Source: Dipylidium caninum (Eukaryota > Platyhelminthes > Cestoda > Cyclophyllidea > Dipylidiidae). From it: a stretch of DNA of 64,000 bases. The stretch spans positions 5,208,001-5,272,000 of the forward strand of contig QEYB01001046.1 of the NCBI GenBank assembly GCA_017562135.1, in the 5' to 3' direction. Positions 35,903-48,200 of this stretch are shown in pieces. The position numbers were made by a program, and so were the translations under genes. The notes beneath the pieces were generated by a model that saw nothing but the letters and a program-made list of their open reading frames with translations, did no database searches and had not been told where the DNA came from. The first letter of the stretch is position 1; the number at the start of each line of letters is the position of its first letter.

Positions 35903-38900
35903 ATGTCAAAGCCAAAATGCTTGCCGTATACTCTCTACGATCCATCAAAGCCCCTACCGTCTATGTACAAGAAACGAGCGGTAAAGGAACTAAGGGAAAT
36001 TCCGGAACAAATCTCGGCTCATTTGGAATCATTCCGGCGTTGGATTAAGTCTATGCCTCACTTAGACTGTACCTCGGGTACGTTTGTAGGCCATGTACAG
36101 TCTTTGCGTTCGCCTCTCATGGAAAAAAAGATGGCGTTTTCCGATAAAGTGACAGTGAAACACGAAGTTCGCTCAGTCCCCATCATCAGTAATCAAAGCA
36201 TTATGCAGTAACACGCCTAAAAAAGGAATGATTGAATGCAGCAGCAGCAGCAGCAGCAGCAGCATGATGATGATGATGGTGGTGGTGGTGGTTGGTGGAT
36301 GGATGGATGTTGTGCCCTGAGCATAAGTGCATGTATACTAGAGGGCGCAGTTTGCAACTATTGTGCATCAATAAAAGATGAATAAGTGAACAACAGAAAC
36401 AGTTAATTGTTTGTCCCCATGATATTCCCTCATGTCCCCACTTAAATGGAGGCCTTGACTTTCTCGTAACACAACCATTATTGGAGTAGTTTGAGAGGAT
36501 GTCATTTTACTTGTGTACGATGCTGTTCGTGTGTGGCATTATAGTGTTCATTTTCATGATTTGCCAGTGGCGAGTATGACTCCTCCTCCTCCTCCGCCAC
36601 CTCGGCTCCTCCTCCTAATTTTTAGCTACTCAGTGAAGGTACAACGCATTTGCTTTTGTTCTGTCCGCCCACTTTTGAAATAGAAGATCTCATGTGCCGC
36701 TTTATTCACCGCAGATGATGCGTTTTTACTGGCTTTCCTGCGCCACTCAAAGTACAACCACATGAAGGCTCAGCGCCGACTGGATAATTTTTGCACATTC
36801 CGAACTTCGTCTTCTGAGGGACAGCCTTCGTGGTTTGAGGGGACACAGAAAAAGATGGAGACTTGGATAAAGTGGATTGACATGAAGTAATTGCCTTCAC
36901 CTATGCACACTCCCCTTCATATTTGATCCACACAATTGAGGAAAGCCACGGCGCTTAATAGTCTTCCTCCTAGCTGCCGACACATTATGCATTGTCTGTC
37001 TGCCACCGCAGTACTCCACTCGGCCGATATTCACAATGCCTTAGGTAGTTCCCCTCCGTCAGAATGGCATGCTATGAAACATTGCCGCAGTAGCATGTGG
37101 CGTGCACGTGGGGAAACGCCTGCCAGGAACAAATGAAAGAAGTGATTAGCCCAAGACACGAGCCGGAGAGCCCACGGCCAATATTGAGAAGGAGCCAGCA
37201 GAGGTACGAGTGCTCAACTCCGGTAAAGCGGCTAATGCCGCCCAGCGCCCTCCTTTGCCCTGGTCCAGCAAGCTCTCGCTCCCAGTCCAACGATCCGCCC
37301 GAAAGAGTGGAGATTTCGCGGCTCTCTTTGCAAAACTTAATGAATGCTCGTCTCCACCTAGGCCCTTTATTGTCGTGACTCTTGAGAAATTTTGTACTAC
37401 AGATAAACCAAAACCCTTTTGAGAGTTTTTTGAACGATTTTAAAACACCCGTGAGTGGTAAACAAAAAATCATTTTATAAAATGTCTTGCCCCCCCCCCC
37501 TTCCCCCCCAAAGCGTTAACAACCGACACTGTGTAAGAGGATTTATTCGTTTTAATTAAGTTCTTCGATAGGTTTTAGTATGGCAGACAAGAATGAAAGG
37601 ATGTTCATTATTAATGCAAGGCCATTATACTGCATGCTTAGGTGCTGGACAGTTCTAGGATTTACGGACGAGGGAACCATGGTCATTATGATGAATTGCC
37701 GTAAGTCCACACATAATAAGGCCGACATCCTCGTCCATTCCTAACGCAGATCGGTTCTCCTATGGAGTAAACTTGTTTTGTTTTGACAATTCCTCCAGAG
37801 AACTTTAAACTCGAGCAGGTGCCACTGGCTGACTTGCAGGCGGCGCTCCAAATATGGAACGATCTTTGTCTGGTCGACCCCCGAGTGCAAATTGGTGGCC
37901 TCTGTATGATACTTGACTGCTCGCACCTTCGGAAAGAGGATATCAAACATATGTTTGACCCGAAGCTCTCGAAACTGAGCACCAAGTATTTCCAGGTACA
38001 CAATTTCTCCCTGTCCTCGTCGACAGATCTCAGTCGACTCGCCTTAGCCCGGTGTTAGTCTGCATGACCCGCTGCCCGCACTGACCGCTCCCCCTGTTTC
38101 CCCCTTGCGATGCCACCGAAACAGATGCCTTCTAACAATTAGACTCCGCCTAACACCGACCTTCACCTTTCGCTCGGTGTCTGTTTTAGGACTGCCTCCC
38201 ATTCAGAATAAAAAAGCTGATATACTACAATACCCCGAAGATCTTCGAGGCCATGTTTAAACTCTACACTGAGTGGCTGAATGAGAGGATTAAATCGCGA
38301 GCAAGTCACTCAACTACTTGCGCTGCCGACTTCATTCCTCAACTTCAACGCTTTTACTATTTGTAGATTATGCTTTTGGACAGCGATATAAGTCCCGCTT
38401 TTGACGAAATCACGGGCTTGAAGGAATTGCTGCCTGCGTCATATGGTGGAGACAACAAACTTTCCTTTGAGGAAATATGTGGTAATTTTTCGTTTAGAAG
38501 AAAAAAAATGCCTGCTTCTCACATTGTATTCATCCACTCACCGCATTGTTCATCTCCTCCTCTGCGCCCTCTTCCCATCCACGTTTCATATACACAAACA
38601 ATTTGTGGACATAGAAATTTTTCAGGCCAATTTAGCTCCACAAGCCTTAGAGTTATTCTGACGATGTGAGGACCTCCGGAAAATGTCATCTCAGCATCCA
38701 CTGCACGTGATGCTGCCTGGAAGTCAGGGGAGCCGCCACACCGCCAATGGGTCCTGTTGTCACCGGATGACGGGTGCCAAGTGGTGGTGCTCTGCGCCAC
38801 GCATTTTTGACAGCCCTTACGCGTGTTTTTTTGACAATAGCTGGTTTGAGACTTAGGCTCTTCTACGAATTCTTATGCCGCATCTATATTTCCTCCCTCA

Positions 38901-39080
38901 GACGCACAAGCGAACGTGCTGAAGTCGATAGAAGATGTCAGTGGAACTTTTGCGATCTCAGTGGACGAATCTAAGAGGCCCAATGAACACAAAAGTACGT
39001 TTGGAGTCTACAAGGACTTGTCTTTGGACGTAATGGGCAAGTCGGGAAATTACATCAAGTTGAATCAGGATGAAATTTAA
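35903..39080 (+). CDS. CRAL-TRIO domain lipid-binding/transfer protein (alpha-TTP/clavesin-like)
   Basis: Seven exons join with exact phase: 35903-36077, 36715-36871, 37642-37700, 37799-37995, 38190-38300, 38367-38481 and 38902-39080 (TAA), 330 aa. The N-terminal helical CRAL-TRIO-N region reads HLESFRRWIKSMPHLDC then DDAFLLAFLRHSKYNHMKAQ, close to the usual D-x-x-F-L-L-x-F-L-R. The lipid-binding lobe has LGFTDEGTMVIMM, PRVQIGGLCMILDCSHL, FDPKLSKLSTKYFQ, PFRIKKLIYYNTPKIFEAMF and the closing LKELLPASYGG. This SEC14-like fold shuttles hydrophobic ligands such as tocopherol, retinoids or phosphoinositides between membranes. Flatworms cannot make many lipids, so a lipid carrier fits, but the ligand is unknown. 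Intron 38301-38366 is 66 nt and GC-AG (donor gcaagt). AATAAA is at 39382-39387. The domain call is firm; the subfamily is inferred. Confidence 0.92.
36239..36300. repeat. composite trinucleotide microsatellite (GCA)n(TGA)n(TGG)n
   Basis: About eight GCA units pass directly into about five TGA units and then about five TGG units. It lies in the first intron of the CRAL-TRIO gene (36078-36714). Confidence 0.95.
36581..36616. repeat. TCC-rich simple repeat
   Basis: Two runs of TCC separated by a GCCACCTCGG spacer, also inside the first CRAL-TRIO intron. Confidence 0.85.
37490..37510. repeat. poly-C tract
   Basis: Eleven C residues, two T, then eight C residues, in the second CRAL-TRIO intron (36872-37641). 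Strand-specific C runs like this are prone to slippage and may be miscounted. Confidence 0.85.
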
Positions 39081-42000
39081 CTCCTCATTACGTTGTCGGA
39101 ACTGTAAGTGTTAACGGATTTACTACGCCGACAGCAGGATTTGTCCCCTCTGCCGGAGTCCACATGAAATTACTCACATTGCTATTTCCTTTCATCCATT
39201 CGCTGTACCACCTCCCGTATAGCGCATGTTATCTTTTACGCGCCACCTCTCTACATCCATGAGTCTGTGCCCAAAATGTGATTTTAATTCTAATGACAAA
39301 GAAAGTGAAATTTATTTCTAACCTTCGGAATTGCGATTTCTGTCTGCGCCTCATATCAAAATATCCGGGGGAATACCTTTCAATAAATGTTCAACAACTA
39401 GTTTGCCATACTACAGCAGAAGATTGCGTTCCCCTTTGACCTCTTTCCACAGCTCGAGATGTAGAGAAGAGTGGAATATAAAAATTCGAGGATATGGTGA
39501 AACGGGCTTTTACAGACTTCCATTCACGAATATTAGGGGAGATTGTTATTTTAACGGAAGGAGAGAGATGAATATGGACGGCCTTTCCTGCAACTCTGTG
39601 TATTCAAGTCTCCCATATGCATAGAGGCGTTCACCTGACCAGTGAACAAAATTTTAGAGATATTTCACTCCCGTGTCTTCACAAACAAAGTTTAATGTCC
39701 TAGTAAGAAGAAGGGAAGGGGGAGGAGAGGGGGGGGGGAAGAGGGGACCTCTGAACGCGTATTAACTATGGGTAATTAAATAGAACTATAAACCTTGGCC
39801 CTTGTCCGTATAGCAATGTTTCCTCATCCCCCACAATAATCCTCCTGGTTCTCAACTTTGTACATAGAGGCATGTACTTCGTGAGTGAAACATTTATAAA
39901 GGATAAAGGGGCTACAATTCGTATGCAACCTAGCAGGTTACCCGAAATTTTACTCTCGAATGCATTTACCTGGATTTCACCGTTTTTATAATCTGTCCTT
40001 GACGAAATTTCCAAGTTTACTCGCACTAAGTCTCTAAGGTATACCTATTCTTGTGCTCGTGAGGGAACGCGGGCGGTTAGAGTAACCCGAAATCACGCTC
40101 TCTGAGGCTGGTGGAGACTGTAAGCCGCCAATAGCCAATTTCTATTATATGGACATAACTCCAGTGTCTGCTACTTTCAATAGGATGATTGAAATAGCAC
40201 GTACGAGACATCATCATAAAAGTAACGAAGCCGTCTGCTTATGCAAATAGGGCATAAGTGGCTGAAAGTACCAATTTTGTTATTCCAGTACAGAAGAGTT
40301 AGGTAGTCATCAGCTATGTACATTACAATGCAAGTAAATCCGAACGCATTTCAGAACATAATGGTCATGTCTTGCCAATCATGCCAGTAAGGGAAGTGAG
40401 TGAAATTCATAAGCAATTGTTTTTGCTGAAACGAACGGTTCACCTTTCATTGATGAACAATCAGGCAAATAAATGGAACCTTCAGATCGTGTCTCAAATG
40501 AATGGACAAGTAACCGCCCCAGCGGCAAAATTGGTATAATCAATTTCGTTGTGGTAATTACTCAAATGCGACATATACAAAACAACTTCCAATACAACTT
40601 TTAGTACAAATGTTACAACTAAACATAGTATCCACTACTTACATTATGTTTTTAGGCAGATGGATCCCGCCATACGTGTAATGTTCAGATTTCGTTTGCT
40701 GCATAATGTTATTCTTATTTAGAAAAAACTTTCCGTAAGCACTAAGTTCGAAAACATTTTGGCCCTCAACTTATATTATGTATAAGGATCCCCACTGCGC
40801 ATGCACCACACATGAAGGATAAGTGTGCAAATTCCCATAATGCAAGAAAATGTAAAATTATTAAAGTTGTCAGGCACATAGTTGCTATAAACGAGGGCGG
40901 TTAACGCGTGTGATCCCACAACGCTCTGCTTCCTAGAATTGAAGCTCAATGTATAAGTGAGAGTGTCCTAGCAAGTCTTACCAATATTTCCTGCAGAAAT
41001 GACATTTAGTTGTGTGACCGTCCCAACATACATACCTTTCACACTTTCAGTGTCAGTAAAATTCTTTGCCGTCCTCTATTTCTTACTTAAGTTAAATCCC
41101 CTATCCTAGAGCTAATGTTTTGAAACTTTTCAGATCCTTCATCAGTGTGCGAAATGGCATTACCCATTTAAGTGTAGTGTGCGTTATCTCCCCTTAAGCG
41201 GCGCCAATCTTTTTATTTCTCCCTGCATTATTCCTAATTAAATATATTATAAGGTCGATTGTTCTAAACTTGACGTAGCCGAAAGCTGCGGAAACAGCGT
41301 CCTTAAGCATGTGCTTAAAGAAGAAAAGTAACAGAAATCCACATACCCATTTTTTAATCCTAGATTACTCAAAAGGAGCAATAGGCGGAGGAGAAGATAA
41401 TCTTCCGTTAACTCAAGGAAAGGGGTAGGAAGCCAGAATTAAATTCAACTATTTTGTAGTGGTGGAGAGAAGCTTGCGTCCAATCGAAAAGTAACCCTGG
41501 TCAAGAGCGAATAATATGTTTCTGGGTGGCAATATTTCAAGCCGTTAAATGTAGCCACGTGATATCTAAACTAACAAAGATTTTGGACACTGGTAAAGCA
41601 AGTCGAATTTCCAAAATATCTTCTGCTATTGTTAGAACTTGCTCACTTAAACGTTGTTGTTTTTGGCATACAAGTAGTTTCAGGGTTTCATCAGACTATT
41701 TGTAGGTATACAATTAGAGGCCCGATCATTCAAAGCATGCATTAAGAATAAGAACAAAAGAAAGTCACCCCCAACTAAAATCAGAAAATTTCGATCAGCG
41801 AGCGTGCTGTACATTTGCGATTTAAATCAATTCTTAAGGCAGACTTCCTTTATGATTTGTTGTTTATTTTAATTAGATTGATTTTGTCTAACTACTTACT
41901 GTACGGCTCCGGCGAACGCGGTGGCCCGTGTGTGGTCCGTTAGAACCTCGAGGTGAGCTTGGCTTCAGGGACGCGAGACCGACATTATTAATTCCCTTTT

Positions 42001-42269
42001 CTAAAATAAACCTGGAAATCCGACCTGTAACACCGGATTCGGCACTATATAACCTAACGGATTTTTCCCACAGTACTTTTTTTCACATGGGTAGTCTGGA
42101 GTGCATTAGGACTATCTCTTTTTTACGCTTGGTAATAGTATATTCGATGTTTTCGTGCTGAACCTTTCTTCAGTAGGCTTGAATACAACTCATCCTTTGT
42201 ACCATATTTGCTTGTTTTGAATGGCCTCTTAATTTATATTCAGATTTCAAATAAAGGTACTATGAGACG
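39081..42269. other. intergenic between CRAL-TRIO and NCKAP1 genes
   Basis: Besides the CRAL-TRIO 3' region and the G-rich tract, no coding signal is convincing. The 97-codon ORF at 39331-39624 and the 77-codon ORF at 41928-42161 have no recognisable motif. A pyrimidine-rich acceptor (atttatattcag, ending near 42242) sits 28 bases before the NCKAP1 start codon. This suggests a 5' UTR exon or a trans-splice acceptor. Confidence 0.45.
39713..39746. repeat. purine (G-rich) tract
   Basis: A run of GA-rich sequence with a core of about ten consecutive G, downstream of the CRAL-TRIO gene. Several G-runs in a row could in principle form a G-quadruplex on the plus strand. Confidence 0.8.
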
Positions 42270-45200
42270 ATGACGACAAATGCCAAACGGCCGAAAATTG
42301 CAGAAAGACTGTCCATCCTAAACAGGCGTCAATTGGGCGTGCTGACTCGCCTTCATTTCATGAAAGTTAATCTTGCTGACTCGAGCACTCGCCATTCTTT
42401 CCTCCCTGGTGGCGATAAAGCGTTTGACAGTGGTTGGAAAATCCTTTTAAAGAAATTTCCCAATATCGATACTCGGACAAATCCTAACCTCAACATTTTT
42501 TGCAACCAAAAGGAAATTTTTAAACAAACGTCTCTTCTGTACTATAACTTCGTGGATGTATTGGAAGTAAAAGACAATGTCATGGATGTGCTTCAATCAA
42601 TTAGTCTTGCCGGAATTCGTCTTGAGATCACTCTCAACTCTGATTTGACGCATCTTTATCTCGAGCTTACTACTAACTACTTTGCGATGATGTATTTTCT
42701 TACTCGAATTCCTGATCTCAAAGCTATTCTCATGCTCTTTAATTTCTTGTTTGAGCAAGTAAATGGCAAGCCTGAGCCCAATTTTGTCAGAATGGTCGAG
42801 CGCTTCGCCGATCCTCCCGAAATTCTCTTAAAACGCCTTTTGGAGGAATTTAAACCTTACGCCCCCGTCCTCTCAGTGGCTCTGGCTTCCTTGAAAGACT
42901 TCTTCATTCGGCGAACTGTGCGTGCACAAAATTGGAGGGATAGTCTTTTTCTTAACATTCTCGCTGAACCTCGCAAGATCACTCATACAGCCCTTAGTGA
43001 CCAGTTGGCCTGTGAGCTGCTTTCTTACGAGATAATGGAACGGTGGGTTGTTTTTGGCTTTCTGTTGGTTGGTACATCTAATTCTGGAGATTCCGATGAC
43101 GCCTTCTCACTCATCCGTCTTGCGCTGAGAAATAGCTATGTGATCATCCTATTTCGAGACGAAGTAGTTCTCGTGCACAATCTGCTAACAACTTTTTTTG
43201 AATCTGTTTGGTCTGGAAAATCGTCTTCTAAGCGTCTTGCTGATATCAAAGAGGCTATGTCTATTGCTTATACACAGGCTCCTGGAGCTCATTCTGACAG
43301 AAGGGCTTATCTGCGGTCCTCTCTGCGCCAACTTCATTCAGTTCTGTCGGATCAGCCCGGGCTTCTGGGACCAAAGGCGTTTATTGTTTTTTGGGGACTC
43401 TCTTATGCAGCTGATGAAATTTTTTGGCTTCTGAGGCATTCATGCAACGTTCAATCGAGAAAAAATATTAACGTTGAGGAATTTGCTGATGTTGCTTTGC
43501 CCGAATTGCTTTACTACATAGAGGACCTTCGTTATCTGGTCAGACGTTACGCTTCTGTGATTCAACGTTTTCACATTCAAATGTTGCCTTCTTACGATGC
43601 CCCTGGACTAGAAGAATACCTCCGTCCTTCAATTAATTATCTGCCTATGGAAGAAGTCGATATATTTAACGGAATGCTAACTCAGCTTCGAGAAGTTGAG
43701 GATGTATTAGCTTCTACTTCTCCTCGACGCTGTGAATTCGCAAGCCTTCGCCTTGATTGGCTTCGCTTACAAGCGATTCTTTCTTCTAAGGATTCTCCAC
43801 TTCCGCTAACCAACTGTCGCCGTCTGGCGGAACATCTTCACTCAACGACTTTCCATACGCGGTTGATAGACCAGATTGAAGATCTTCTTCGTCAAGTATC
43901 TGATCTCTCTGTGTACTACTTCTACTGGAACAAGTTAGAAGAAGTTTTTAACCATAGTCTTGTCTATCCATCACAACTACGGTATTCCGGAGTATTTTTG
44001 AGTTTGCCTGCTAGCTTCGTTAACACTTGTCATGAAATGTGTCCAAAAGAACGTTTTATTGTCGGCAGGACTGCAGGGAATCTAACTCGCAGATTTTGTA
44101 GGAAGTTGGTGGATGCATTGTGCATTGCCTTCTTCACTCGTTTGGATGAAGTGTGTGTCTTTGCTGACCAAATGGCACCTCAAAAGAGTGTACCTTGGCT
44201 TATCGACGAGAAATTAATGAAGAAAAGAGGTGCGGAGGCTAATGGAACCGTTAAAAAAAGTAAAGCAGGATATTCTGTTGGCCAGTTAAACAACGTGCTC
44301 GTAATGCCAGGCGTTGAGAGTTTTCGTCGTGATCGTGTTGATCAAACCATGCATGACAAGACGCTTTTTACGCTTTCACAACTTTGTTCTGCTCTAACTT
44401 TCCGAAAAGAGTTACATGCCTTTGAGGAAGTGTTCGATCCTAGAACAGTTCTTCAAACAGAACTTCAAATGCGACTATTCGAATATCTGCGTCCTATTTT
44501 AAATACAATGTAAGTAGCTTTGTTTATTATCCTTTGTATCATAATGCGATGTTTACGTCTCATACATTTAATGCTCTTATCTGTCATATTTTACTTATTT
44601 GTTGTTGATAACATGGTACTGATTCGCAACTTTAGTAGTTTGATTCCTGATTTCCCATTCGTGCTTAACTCCAGTCTGAGGTTTCGTGCTTAACTCCAGT
44701 CTGAGGTTTCGGAACATTTCGCAATCGGCCATTCATTTTTCATTGCATTCGTTCCAATATGACTATGCGGGTCACCGGGTCTACTTTTCTAAAACTATGA
44801 ATCACTTTGAAGCATGTGCTAAAGCTTACTCTAAAATGAGTATTTGGTGAATTAATCGCTATTTTAGATAATCTTTCAATTTGATTCTTTATTACTTTTG
44901 AAACAATTTTTGATTACATTTCTGTAACGTCAACTTTATATTAACTGAAAACTGCTTTCACGAAACATGTGAGTGTTAAAGCTGTTATCTCAGTTACGAC
45001 ATTGTGGGTATTTAATACTATAGGCTATTTTACATTCAGTCATTTTTGCTAGCTTCTTGTTTCGCTTTTTTATTTCTTTGTCCGAATTATCACAATTATT
45101 TTAAATAAACTAGGTGTTTGTACGTGATAGTGTTTTCTATTCAATAATTCTAAGTGGTGTTCACTCTTTAGACTCGAAATCGTGGATATATTTTAGTGGG

Positions 45201-48200
45201 TTGGCCAGAGCCCACAATTTTTTTAACTCGCGGGATTTGTAAGAGAATACTTTGCATTTCAAAAATCAGCTTCCTGTTTCTAAACTTCGAAATTGACCTT
45301 TTTTTGTAATGCGTTTTGGCTCTCCCAAAGTAGTCTGGTCAAGCATGACTTTGACCTATTTTGAATCGAAGGTTTTTTTCTAATTTCTCTTGTATAATTC
45401 GTGTATTCAATGTATTTGGTTAAAACGGAAACTAATACACATTTTTGGCTTTTTATCAGTTGAGTTCTTGATTTGGTTTCTGTTGAACATTTAAACGTGC
45501 TACCGAATTTAAAACTATTTTCCTTGATTTTCTCCGACACTGTCAGATGCGTATCGACTACTTTGTTTCTTTACTTTCTCATTTTATTTCGCCTAAAAGG
45601 GGATCCATAGAGTGACATCTTTTTGTGAGCATAATCATATAATTAATCCCGTAACACCTATTCCTGCTTGATGGCTTCTGTGAACTCGTGCATACGTAGC
45701 TGCTTCTTCTTTTGGTATCCTTATTTTTTTGCTTTTGGTATTTTTATCGTTTTTTATTTAATCTATTGAGCTTTCAATAGTACCGCCTGTAATTCTGCTT
45801 TATCATAAATTCCGTGTTGGTCTTGTCCATTTGGATATGGTTAATCAGTCGGATAAAGGACCAGTTTTCATTTGCCATATCTTTTTTGTACTTAACAGCC
45901 ACTTTATTTTTTTGATGCCTCGCTAGTGATTTTTATTCGTAAATTCGCCATCGTCCAACTAAGATGAATGATTACACGCGCCATCACCTGATGAACTACT
46001 TTTTCTCCCAAATTTGCTGATAATTCCAAAATGACTTCGTATCTGCCACATCACTTCTGCAATATTTTGGATCTTTCAATAGTGGGTTACTTTTCTAGAG
46101 GTGACTTTTGGTCTTATCGAAGCGCTGTTTGACCAACTTGAGATGGGCTTGCCTTTGCGTCTCTATAACGTTTTGATTTTTTTGGGTTGTGAAGGATTTT
46201 GTACCTTCTTGTCACTTGGAGCAGCTTGTCCATAACTATCATATCCCCCCTCCCTTTCTCCACTAATTCCTTTCTCATCTTTTATCATTGCGTTTTTGAC
46301 CGTTTACAGGAAGCTGTTCTCGAGTGGCCACGGTTTAGCGGCATTGCGCTTGTTAATTAACTCTGCCTAATTCGTTTTAATGTCTGTATTTTACACAAGT
46401 TCTTATCAGACAATACTGTTTTTTTCTGGGTTTTTTAACAAGTATATTAATTGGTAACACCCTCTTCTACTCACTCTATTTAATCCAGTAACGATTTATA
46501 TCTTTACACCACATTTGAGGTTTGCTTCACCTATTTGTGGTATCCGAAAGCATTCTTTGCCCTCAGTGACTTCAAATAATGGGCCTTTATTAATCCTTTT
46601 CAATATTCTTTATAATACCTTTAGATGATAGAGTGATCAAAATAGCACTTAATTACCCATAAACAAATGTTACATTCATTGAAAAGGTTTCGATAGTGTC
46701 TGCTTTTCTAATCCAAGTCTGTATTCCTTTCATATTTATTCAAATTTTATTTGCAATGCTTAGTCCCAGCACCTCTTCCTGGCTTTTTATTAAAGTCCGG
46801 TATACTTGATAGGTTATTTACAATGAGTTATGAGAATCCCTACTTGTTTAAGTTTTTTAAAAACTTCCGGGTGATTTTGGATATTCGCAAAAACGGATAG
46901 TTGTCACTTGTGTTTTTTGTTGGGCAAACTTAAGGAGGCAATTGGCATGACCATGTCATTTGCTTGCTGTTTTTTAGTCCTCCGAGTCTAACGGATAAGC
47001 CAGACTTGGAGCCACAGCGACTGATTAGACCTTCGGAAATGCTTCGCCGAGCTCGAGCCGCTATGGAAGTGCTCGTGGATCTTGAGGATTTGGTACGCGT
47101 CGATGTGGTCGCCGTTTTCAGTAGCGTTTTCGAACAGCACTCACAACCAAGTAGTGACACATCAAAGGTACCTTTCCCTGTCAGCTAAACTGCTCTTTAC
47201 TGTCAAAACGTGGAATGTCTAACTCTTAGCTTACCTCTTCTTCGTCTTGAATCAAATTTTAAAAACGATGGGAATTTATTCTGAATGCTTCCTTTCACCT
47301 TGTAAGGGGTATTTATCCTTTGCTTTGACAAATATTTTCCAAGTTATTCTGCTTTTATACTTCTTGTTTCCGTTTTGGTAATTACTGTGGGTTTCTTTTT
47401 CCGTTGATCAAGTTTCTATATCTCCTATATTATTTATAATTTTCTCTTAAAGTGGACTTCATATTTACATCATAGATAACATGAAGTCACTGGCTCTATC
47501 ATTCCGCCTCGAAGTTCATCTGCTTACATATACTGCTTTCTCTACCTTTTATCATGGACGTCTGAATTCCCCCTAAATTAGTTAAATTTGTTTACGAATA
47601 CTTTGTGGGCAAGCCTATCTGTAGTTTACACTTCCACTGCAGAATGTATCCACTTGGACAACGCGCTACTCTGAATGGTACGCAGACGACTTCATTCAGC
47701 AGGCCTATATAGGCCATTTCGTTTACTCACCTCTGTTAAAGAGTTTTGTCACGATGCCCTCTCCAGACGTTCCACGATTTCGCGCGGAAGAATATGCGGA
47801 TTTGAATGAACTTCGTGCCTTGGCAGAGCTAATTGGTTAGTTAGCCAAAATCTAAATTTATTTGCTTTTTCTTGTATACGTTGTCTAACAGACGTTCTCA
47901 GTCACCGTTTATTGTTCACTTTACCAACATTATGTATATTTAGTTGTGTTTACTTACTTTGAATCTGGCTACTTTTGTCCGCTTTTTCGTTGGTTTTTTT
48001 GAGACTTTAAAAATAATGGTGATAGGAAAATTGGAGCCACCCGATTATACACAGACATCTGGGTTCGTACCTTCCTTATTTTTGCAGTGCAGGGCCCTTT
48101 TTTACTACTCCATTTTCCGTCGTTCTTTTCGGTCTTTATCTGCTTGAGGCTTAATTTTTTAACTTAGAAATAACATACGTCTCTTTATCATTACCTGCAT

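Noticed and set aside
36239..36300. CRISPR-like or satellite array
   Set aside because: It is a simple trinucleotide microsatellite without spacers, and the genome is eukaryotic.
43198..43434. 78-codon plus-strand ORF
   Set aside because: A shadow frame inside the large NCKAP1 exon.
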